From the NCBI GenBank assembly GCA_003455715.1, contig DMQJ01000387.1, positions 1-7,616 on the forward strand: a stretch of 7,616 bases of DNA, in the 5' to 3' direction. The stretch comes from Acidimicrobiaceae bacterium (GTDB lineage Bacteria; Actinomycetota; Acidimicrobiia; Acidimicrobiales; Ilumatobacteraceae). How positions within the stretch are numbered: the first letter of the stretch is position 1; each line of letters starts with the position of its first letter. Made by a program: the position numbers and the translations under genes. Shown piece by piece: positions 1 through 6,300 of the stretch. Under the pieces are notes generated by a model that had not been told where the DNA came from, did not search any database, and was given only the letters and a program-made list of their open reading frames with translations.

Positions 1-1
1 G

Positions 2-376
2 CAGGCGTCGCTCACGGTCGCAACCGCAGCCGAGGCCGATGGCCTGCGAGCGTTCGCTGTTGCTGCAGCCCGCGATGCGGTCCGTCTCGCGGGAAGGGGT
101 GCGGCAGCGGCCGTGGCTCAGGAGACGCTGTCGTCGCTGCTGACGCGATCAACTGGACTGGCTGATCCGTCGCCGACCGCTGCGTCGATGCTCGGCCTGT
201 CGCCCCGGGAGCTCGAAGTGGCTCGCGCAGCCGCCCGCGGACGCACCGACAAGGAGATCGCGGAGGCGTTCGTGGTGAGCGTGCGCACGGTCAACGCTCA
301 GCTGCGCAGTGTGTACGCCAAGCTCGGGGTCGACGGCCGGAAGGCCCTGCGTGATGTACCTGGTCTGCTTGAGTAG
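2..376 (+). CDS. LuxR-family HTH transcriptional regulator, C-terminal part (5' truncated)
   Basis: The frame is open from base 2 to the TAG at 374-376 and gives 124 visible residues, so the gene starts to the left of the window; the internal GTG at 113 is not a convincing start. Visible residues 1-48 are an Ala-rich helical stretch like the repeat region that precedes the DNA-binding domain in large LuxR/MalT-type (LAL) regulators. Residues 64-116 are a LuxR-type HTH: LSPRELEVARAAARG, then DKEIAEAFVVSVRTVNAQL, then YAKLGVDGRKAL. These match the family's conserved PRE.EV, G..(N/D)KEIA, S..TV..(H/Q)L and KL.V..R.A positions. The protein should bind promoter DNA through this domain. The signal it senses cannot be told because the N-terminal part (ATPase, receiver or other sensor) is missing. 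It is transcribed towards the type VII operon and a regulatory link is only a possibility. Confidence 0.93.
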   Translation, partial: QASLTVATAAEADGLRAFAVAAARDAVRLAGRGAAAAVAQETLSSLLTRSTGLADPSPTAASMLGLSPRELEVARAAARGRTDKEIAEAFVVSVRTVNAQLRSVYAKLGVDGRKALRDVPGLLE

Positions 377-424
377 GTAGCCGTTGCCGATGCTGCCTGC
401 TCGCTGGCGGCGGACACTGCAGCC

Positions 425-676
425 ATGGAATCGGCCACCGAAGCCCTCTACCGCCAGCTGCCCACCGCGCACGCGATTGCGCTGCGGCTGAGGGCCAAGG
501 GTGCCAGCTTCGACGACATCTCCGATGCGTTGGGCGTGACCCCCGAGGCAGTACCAGCACTCCTGCAGATCGCGCGGACGAAGCTCGGAGCGTTGGCGGA
601 GCTCCGAAGGTCAGACGGCGTTGTCGCTCGCCACTGGCACAACGAGACCGCAGAGGGCAGTCATTGCTGCGGCTGA
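425..676 (+). CDS. Small HTH protein resembling sigma-70 region 4
   Basis: This 83-residue protein starts at ATG 425, 48 bases after the LuxR-family stop and in the same frame; the ribosome binding site is weak (a GGCGG about 10 bases upstream). Residues 7-55 read as a four-helix sigma region 4-like or LuxR-like fold: an ALYRQLPTAHAIALRL helix, the turn AKGASFDDISDALGV, then TPEAVPALLQIARTKL as the likely recognition helix. The protein has no sigma region 2, so it is not a complete sigma factor. It may be a stand-alone DNA-binding or anti-/co-regulator protein working with the upstream regulator. The C-terminal tail after residue 60 (with H-W-H and a terminal Cys-Cys-Gly) is not recognised and lies over the end of the convergent minus-strand gene. 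The short length and weak start are the main doubts; the HTH pattern and the position after the regulator argue that it is real. Confidence 0.68.
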   Translation: MESATEALYRQLPTAHAIALRLRAKGASFDDISDALGVTPEAVPALLQIARTKLGALAELRRSDGVVARHWHNETAEGSHCCG

Positions 677-1345
677 TCCAAGTCGTAGCAGCCACACCCT
701 GCTGTCGCCCGCAATGTCTGGCAGGACGAGCACTCGATCCGGCGAGGGGCCGAGGAGGAGGAAATCGGCGGTGACGTCGCCCTGGCCGTGCCCGCGTCGC
801 CGACGGCGAAGCTGAAGGGCCTGCCCACCGAACGCGTGCCCCCATGATGAGAGAGCAGGGCCGAGCGTGACGGCGACGCCGGAGGACGTGACGAGGTCGG
901 CTGCTGTCAGTTCATCGAATAACGGCTGGCCGATCATGGCGGCGAATGTGGCGCAGTCGATCGGCCTGTCATCTCTGCACAAGAGACTGAGCGCAGCGAC
1001 TGAGCCTGCCGGCATCGCCAGGTGGTCGTCCCCGGGTGCGCACTGGGCGCGGATCGCCTCCACAACCGCGGTGCGAGAGAGTCGGTGGCTCATCAACACC
1101 AAGGCTGGTTCGGGGGAGGTCAGCGCAATGAACGAGTCGTCGACCGCGAACAGCTTTCCGGCTACGCCCGCGATGCCCGACCAAGCGCACACCTCCAGTG
1201 CCTCGGTGGCTTCGCTGAGAGCACTCACTGTGGAACGCAGTTCCTGAGGTGACTGACCTGGTATCTCCATCCAGGCTGCCAGTTGGCTGGGGTCAACGCT
1301 GTACCACGCGGTGTCGTTGAGAGTGAGAGGAAACGCCCCCGACAT
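611..1345 (-). CDS. Putative type VII secretion accessory protein, possibly EspG-like chaperone
   Basis: This protein has 244 residues from ATG 1345-1343. The upstream gene's TGA ends one base earlier (TGA-C-ATG), so translation is probably coupled by termination and reinitiation; longer in-frame starts would overlap that gene deeply and have no support. There is no signal peptide or clear membrane span. Five Cys (53, 102, 123, 131, 232) fit a protein that stays in the cytosol. The layout is an amino-terminal helix (about 34-52), a strand/helix block around 72-122 (FIALTSPEPALVLMSHRLS), an Arg run at 180-184, then strands (TADFLLLG; RVLVLPD; RVWLLRLG) and a last helix. This order loosely recalls EspG-type chaperones of ESX substrates, but no diagnostic motif is visible. 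An immunity protein for the preceding gene product is the main alternative. Its last 66 bases overlap the convergent small HTH gene. Confidence 0.72.
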   Translation of the reverse strand: MSGAFPLTLNDTAWYSVDPSQLAAWMEIPGQSPQELRSTVSALSEATEALEVCAWSGIAGVAGKLFAVDDSFIALTSPEPALVLMSHRLSRTAVVEAIRAQCAPGDDHLAMPAGSVAALSLLCRDDRPIDCATFAAMIGQPLFDELTAADLVTSSGVAVTLGPALSSWGHAFGGQALQLRRRRRGHGQGDVTADFLLLGPSPDRVLVLPDIAGDSRVWLLRLGSAAAMTALCGLVVPVASDNAV

Positions 1346-1346
1346 G

Positions 1347-2345
1347 TCAGTAGCCCGGAACCCAGTTGATCGAACCGTCGCCGTCGAAGGGCCAACCTTC
1401 ACCGCCGACGGTGTCGAGCGCGGATCCGATTCCGCCCGACATCCAGTCACCGGTCTGCGACATCCCGTGCCAGAACCAACCGTTCTCGCCCGTCTGGTTG
1501 GCGTACCACCAGTTCTGAGTGGAGTTGCCAAGGTTGCTGGAGTCGAGCGTCACCACCGAGGTGATGACATCTTCACCAATGGTCATCATTCCGTCGACCT
1601 GCGCGGTCACGCCGCCGCCGGTGACGACATCGGTGCCGGCAATCCACGGGTTGCTGGTCAAGGCGGCGGTCAACCCGGCCGAGGCGAACTGACCGGCGTA
1701 GGTCGAACTCTCCGACGAGTGATAGGCGGAGTAGAACGTGAGCAGGCCCCCTGCGACACCGGCGAACCGTCCAATCGTGCGGAAGCGGCTGGCCCAGTAC
1801 GCGTCGCTTGCCAACGCTGAGGTCGAGTTCGCCAGCCGGGCCGCCAACCGCTCAAGCTGGGCAGCTGACTTGCCGGAGGCAGCAGCCTGCACGTACTCGT
1901 CGAGCAATTGCGCGTACTTGGCTTGCTCTGGTGCGCTGAGCAGGGTCTCGATTGCGTTGCCTCTGCCGTTCATGATCACCTGGAGCGCCGCCGCCCCGTA
2001 GCCAAGTCCACCGGCAGTCTGCGATGACATTCCTCCGAACGTCGGAAGGGTGGGGGCCATCGCGATCAGCATCGCGAGTGGGTCGCCTGTTGCATCCGCC
2101 CGAGCGATGAGGCTTGCTCGAAGTGCAAGGTTTGCTGCCACCCGGTTGAGCTCTGTAGACGCCGCGCTGATGAGTTTGCGGGCACGCGAGAGTGCTGCCT
2201 CCACATCGCCGGGGCTGCCATGCGGCGCGTCCGGCACGGGCGTTGACGCGACGGAGTTCGCTGCTCGCTTCACGGCACGAGTCGCACTGACCATTTCAGG
2301 AACGTTGTAGCGGATGAGTTGGTCGTCGGCGCTCAAGGTCGTCAC
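1347..2345 (-). CDS. Putative type VII secreted substrate/effector with Trp-rich C-terminus
   Basis: This 332-residue protein starts at GTG 2345-2343, overlapping the preceding stop as GTGA; a GAGG seven bases upstream is a good ribosome binding site. Residues 1-85 are predicted helical (EMVSATRAVKRAANSVAS; ARKLISAASTELNRVAANLA), like the N-terminal export regions of WXG100/LXG-type substrates. Residues 90-130 are Gly/Ala/Met-rich, and 140-180 form a charged helix. Residues 193-268 are hydrophobic and small-residue-rich (FAGVAGGLLTFYSAYH; TSNPWIAGTDVVTGGG), similar in character to the middle domains of actinobacterial secreted toxins. The last 55 residues carry seven of the nine Trp. There is no Cys, as is common for exported proteins, and no Sec signal. 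No catalytic motif is recognised, so toxin activity is an inference from context (WXG-like partner upstream, cytosolic protein downstream). It could instead be a structural or surface protein. Confidence 0.85.
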   Translation of the reverse strand: MTTLSADDQLIRYNVPEMVSATRAVKRAANSVASTPVPDAPHGSPGDVEAALSRARKLISAASTELNRVAANLALRASLIARADATGDPLAMLIAMAPTLPTFGGMSSQTAGGLGYGAAALQVIMNGRGNAIETLLSAPEQAKYAQLLDEYVQAAASGKSAAQLERLAARLANSTSALASDAYWASRFRTIGRFAGVAGGLLTFYSAYHSSESSTYAGQFASAGLTAALTSNPWIAGTDVVTGGGVTAQVDGMMTIGEDVITSVVTLDSSNLGNSTQNWWYANQTGENGWFWHGMSQTGDWMSGGIGSALDTVGGEGWPFDGDGSINWVPGY

Positions 2346-2662
2346 TCACCTGCCTCGGCCTGCGCTCGCGCGACGGCGGCGTCGTGGGCCTTGATGCTGC
2401 GATCGATCTTCGTCGCTTGCTGCTCAAGCGCGTCGGCTGCCTGCTCGAGCTGGCTGGCGGCGCGGGTCAGGTCGTCGGCAGCGTCGCCAAGCCGAGTCCG
2501 AAGGCCCGGGGCTGCCGGGCCTCCGAGCGCCGATGGTGTCAATGCCTTTGCGACCTTCGGGGTGGTCTCCTTCAGCGATGCGGCGGCAGTGCGGCACTCA
2601 CGTGCGGCGCGACGTAGCGCCGATGGGTCTCCGGGCAAGACTGGAGGAATGTAGGTTCCCAT
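2342..2662 (-). CDS. WXG100-like small helical protein (Trp replaced, L-G-G)
   Basis: This 106-residue protein starts at ATG 2662-2660; only a distant GAGG, about 12 bases upstream, serves as a ribosome binding site. The N-terminus GDPSALRRAARECRTAAASL is the helix opening often seen in actinobacterial WXG100-superfamily exported proteins (GDP-x-A-[LI]-R followed by an Ala-rich helix). The turn that normally holds W-x-G reads L46-G47-G48-P-A-A, matching the usual W-x-G-P-A-A context with the Trp lost. Residues 57-104 form a long second helix rich in Ala, Gln, Asp and Glu. The length is typical of the family (about 100). The gene is translationally coupled to the 332-residue protein through a 4-base GTGA overlap, so it is probably its export partner or targeting factor, in the manner of the small helical partners of LXG effectors. 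That role is inferred from position and fold, not shown. Confidence 0.85.
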   Translation of the reverse strand: MGTYIPPVLPGDPSALRRAARECRTAAASLKETTPKVAKALTPSALGGPAAPGLRTRLGDAADDLTRAASQLEQAADALEQQATKIDRSIKAHDAAVARAQAEAGE

Positions 2663-2717
2663 CGGTTGTTCAGGCCTCAGCTTCCGGCGGGGTCGCCGAC
2701 GATGCCGAACTGACCCA

Positions 2718-3317
2718 TCAGCCCAGGGTCTTGTCGGCCGACGTGACGGCGTCGACCTGGGCGCGGATGTACTTGGTGATCGCCTGCTCGGCCTTGTTGC
2801 TCGTGGCCTTGGCCTCGTTGGTGAACTTCCGCACCGCCTGAACGGCCGCCGTCTTGGCGTTGCCTTCCCACTTGGTGTCGGAGAGGTGCTTGAGGTGGGC
2901 GTCGAGCAGGTTGTCGATGGCAGTGAAATACTTCTTCACCTCGGGGATGAGTTGCTCGAGGGCCTCCGTGTTGGCCTCTTCGGTGCCATCACCCTTGGCC
3001 ACTGCGGGTCGCTTCACGCCCGAACCGCTCGATGCCGGCAGCGTGATCGGCTGCCCGCCCAACGACTTGGCGATCTGCGACGTGGCGGTGCGCACGGCAT
3101 CGGAGATCTGCTTGAGGTCTTTGTGCAGCGCAGTGGCGTACTCCACCGCCATGTCGCCGCTCTTGGTCTTGAACTCGTAGGCGTTGGTGCCGAAGTAGTG
3201 CACCGTGATGACCGCTCCGACGATGTTCTGCAATCGTTGACTGATCTTCGTGAACTGCTCGACGGCGAGCGCGCCGTACTTCTTGATGCTGGCCGGGTCG
3301 ACGACGATGACGGTCAT
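2718..3317 (-). CDS. Tandem (fused) WXG100-type protein
   Basis: The start is ATG 3317-3315, chosen for a strong GAAGGAG six bases upstream; an in-frame start 39 bases earlier has no such site. The 199-residue product reads as two helical-hairpin units. The first unit (about 1-88) has Y41-F42-G43 at the hairpin turn, an aromatic-x-Gly equivalent of WXG. It is followed by a long helix (AVEYATALHKDLKQISDAV). A Pro/Ser/Gly/Lys linker covers about 88-116. The second unit (about 117-199) has a genuine W150-E151-G152 turn and a final helix through residue 196. There is no Cys, no signal peptide and no membrane span. WXG100 proteins act as secreted dimers that activate and use the type VII ATPase; here two protomers appear joined in one chain. 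A canonical Y-x-x-x-D/E export tag is not evident: Y183 is followed at +4 by Gln, with Asp at +6. It sits directly after the ATPase gene and probably has its own promoter. Confidence 0.88.
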   Translation of the reverse strand: MTVIVVDPASIKKYGALAVEQFTKISQRLQNIVGAVITVHYFGTNAYEFKTKSGDMAVEYATALHKDLKQISDAVRTATSQIAKSLGGQPITLPASSGSGVKRPAVAKGDGTEEANTEALEQLIPEVKKYFTAIDNLLDAHLKHLSDTKWEGNAKTAAVQAVRKFTNEAKATSNKAEQAITKYIRAQVDAVTSADKTLG

Positions 3318-3323
3318 CAGGCA

Positions 3324-3330
3324 CTCCTTC
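3324..3330 (-). promoter_or_regulatory. Strong ribosome binding site fixing the fused WXG100 start
   Basis: GAAGGAG on the minus strand lies six bases before ATG 3317-3315. It is the best Shine-Dalgarno match in the operon and the reason for preferring this ATG to the upstream one at 3356. Confidence 0.8.
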
Positions 3331-3346
3331 AGTCGGGCTTCGGCGC

Positions 3347-3375
3347 AGTATCGCACACGCTCGCCAGCATGTGAA
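3347..3375 (-). promoter_or_regulatory. Candidate sigma-70-type promoter for the fused WXG100 gene
   Basis: On the minus strand TTCACA (3375-3370; five of six matches to TTGACA) is followed by exactly 17 bases and GATACT (3352-3347; four of six matches to TATAAT, including the conserved second A and last T). Transcription would start near base 3340, leaving a leader of about 23 bases that contains the Shine-Dalgarno site. It lies in the 62-base gap between the ATPase and the fused WXG gene. It would let the secreted substrates be made in larger amounts than the ATPase. This is a motif match only. Confidence 0.42.
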
Positions 3376-3379
3376 CCGG

Positions 3380-6300
3380 TCAGTCGCTGCCAGCCACCTG
3401 CACGATCTGCTCTGCGCCGTTCGACACCGCAACGCCTCTGCCCGCACGCCAGAAGCCGGGGCGGGCACGGGGCACTCGCACGTTGAGTAGGTCGCCGTCG
3501 AGGTCGGGGTCGGGCAACAGGATGAGGCCGTTCCGGTCGCGGCGGAGTTCGCTCACCACCCCGCCGTAGGCGCGGCGGGCCAGGGTGCTCTCCGCCGCAC
3601 CGACAACGAAGATCCCGAGGTCTTTGCCGCGTCGCGCCAGCAGCTCGAGCGCGGAGTCGGCCATCGAGTCGGTGAGTTCGGTGGCATCGTCGACGACGAT
3701 GACGACGGGCGGTTCGGTGCCGTCGCGGTCGTCGAGCATGCTCTGCAGTTCAGTTGCGAGGTCGTCGCAGTCGGCGACGCGTGTGGCCGACTGCTGCCAG
3801 ATGTCGAGTGCGCTCAGCGGGCTGCGGCGTGGTGCCAGCAGCACGAACTGTGCGTCGGGCGTGGACCCTGCGAGCGACTGCACAATGGTGACCAGGGCTG
3901 TCGACTTGCCCCCACGGTTGGGACTGGCCACGAAAATGTTGCCGTCGTGGAGCGAGAGTTCAAGCGGCCCCAGGTCGAGTTGCCGCACACCTACCACCGC
4001 AGCCAGTCGAGCGGCCTGTGGCAGCGCGGAGCGCGCGAAGTCGGGCGGCAATCCGGTGACGGCGCGAGGCCCGCGAGCATCGGACGGGCGCGGTAACAGG
4101 CGGGAGAGCTCCTCGATCGCGGCCACCTGCGCGGCCCCTGAGGCATCGTCGCCCAGAACCGGCACCTGCAGTTCGAGAGCCGGTGCGACGAACCCCCGGC
4201 CAGGAGGCAGCACCGCGCCGCGTGTCTCGCGACCATCGAGCCCGAGCGATGCGTAGTCGTCGTCGTCGACCATCCGCAGCACCACCTTCCCCGGCACTGC
4301 GGACGAGAGCGACAGACCCACCGACATGCGTCGGTCGGCGCTGATGACCCAGTGGATGCCCAGCGGTCGGCCGTCGGCCGCGAGGCGGGGGAGCTGCTCC
4401 ACCCAGGCACCGAAGTCGATGCTCTCGAACACGCTGGTGAATCCGCCGTAGCCGTCGAGCAGCACCACGATGGTGGGCATGGAGTCGTCCGGGGCGGCGG
4501 CCCGGTACTCCGCCAGCGACGACACCCCACGCTCGGCGAAGCGGGTGCGCCGGTGGGCCACTTCGCGTTCGATCATCGACAGCAGCCGTTGCACGCGCTC
4601 GATGTCGTCGCCCGACACGACGGCACCGACGTGCGGTAGCGGTTCCAGCGCCGTCAGGCCGCGGCTGGCGAAGTCGAGCGCATAGAGATGCAACGAATCG
4701 GGGTGATGCGCGAGGGCGAGCGATGCAGCCATCGAGCGAAGCATGGTGGTCTTCCCGGCGCCGCTCGCGCCGTAGACGAGCAGGTTGCCCTCTGCCTCGA
4801 GGTCGAACCACAGCGGTCGTTGGGTCTGCTCAGCGGGCACATCAACAACGCCGAGCAACGCCTTCCCTGGCCGATGGGCCTCGCGGCCGAGAGCTGCCAG
4901 CGGAATCAGTGTGGGGAGCGGCTCCACCCATGGCCGCGCCGGTGCCGGGATGCCCTCGGCCACCGCAGCCTCGCGAACCGCCGACACCAACACCTGGAGA
5001 TCGGTGGGGGCTTCGACAACTGCCGCTTGTGCTCGCCTCGGCCGAACCACGCGGCCACGGTCGATCGGGTGCAGCGCCAACCGGTCGCCGCCTGCGTCGA
5101 CCGTGGAGGTGTGCCCGCCGACGTAGGCCACCTGCACCTCGGTGAGTTCGCTCTCTCCGGTTCGCACGAATGCGCGGCCCGGCAGGGTGCGGGGCAACAG
5201 TGCAGCCTCGCGGGAGTTGATGACATCCTGGCTGTCGGCCTGGTCGTTCATGCGCAACGCGATGCGCATGTTGGTGTTGGCGCGCACGTTGTCGTTGATG
5301 GCACCGGCGGGTCGCTGGGTGGCGAGGATGAGATGGATGCCCAGGCTGCGGCCTCGCTGGGCCACGTTCACCACCCCGTCGACGAAGTCGGGCAACTCCT
5401 TCGCCAACGTGGCGAACTCGTCGACGATCAGCACCAGCGCCGGTGGTGCGTCGGCAGTGAAGCGCCGCTCCATCTCCAGTAGGTCTTTCGCGCCGAAGTC
5501 GCGCAGCAGGTGCTCACGGCGCCGCAGTTCGGCGTTCAGCGACACGAGGGCGCGGTGCACGAGATGGCCGTCGAGGTCGGTGACCATTCCCACCGTGTGA
5601 GGTAGGTCGACGCAGTCTTTGAAGGCAGCGCCGCCCTTGTAGTCGATGAGCAGGAACGTGACGCGGTCGGGCGGATGTGTGGCGGCCAACGCCGCGACGA
5701 AGGTTTGCAGCAGTTCGCTCTTGCCGGCACCGGTGGTACCGCCGACAAGAGCGTGCGGCCCGTCGAGGCGCATGTCGAGCACGAACTCGCCGGCGGGCGA
5801 CAGCCCCACAGGGGCGTTCACGCCTACCGAACCGGCGCGCCACCGATCTGCGACCCGTGCGGCAGTGGGCTCGTCGAGGTCGAGCAGTTCGAGCAGGTTG
5901 ACGGCGTTGGGGATCTGTCCGCGAGCACTACTTGCGGTGACGTCCTTGACGGGCGCCAGCGACCGAGCGGCGCTCCGCAGCGTCGGCACGTCGATGGCAT
6001 CGAGCACGGTGCTGGCGAGTCGCACCCCGGTGCTGGGAACGGTGAGGGTCAGCGACGGCGGACGCGCCACCGTTTGCACCACCACTTTGCATTCGCCGGG
6101 GAGCGAGTCGGGGTGCGAGCCCAGCCAGATCACGTACACGCCTGCGGCGGGGCCTGCCTCGAGCAGCCGATTGAGCGCCGTTCGCGGCACGCGGATGGCG
6201 TCGCTGATGAGCACCACGACGCTCGGGTTCGGCCGCACATCGGATCGGCCCGCAAGCCCACCGTCGCTGTGCCGCGACCGCACCACACCGTTGAGCGCTT

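Noticed and set aside
113..376. A complete 87-residue LuxR protein starting at GTG 113
   Set aside because: The reading frame is open to the window edge with protein-like helical sequence upstream of this GTG, so the gene is better read as truncated than as a short complete one.
619..644. Inverted repeat CGTTGT...ACAACG as a bidirectional terminator between the convergent genes
   Set aside because: The stem is only six base pairs with a 14-base loop, there is no T-run on either side, and it lies within coding sequence of both genes.
1346..1531. A 62-residue N-terminal extension of the 244-residue protein starting at 1531
   Set aside because: It lies entirely over the 3' end of the 332-residue gene, is Arg/Thr/Gly-rich with no fold character, and the ATG at 1345 sits one base after the upstream stop as expected for coupled genes.
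2677..2718. A 13-codon micro-ORF beginning inside the stop of the fused WXG gene (TGATG)
   Set aside because: TGATG overlaps arise easily in GC-rich DNA, and the peptide (MGQFGIVGDPAGS) has no recognisable feature; there is nothing to support translation.
3318..3356. A 13-residue longer start for the fused WXG100 protein
   Set aside because: That start has no ribosome binding site, would overlap the candidate -10 element, and adds two Cys to an otherwise Cys-free exported protein; the ATG at 3317 has a strong GAAGGAG.
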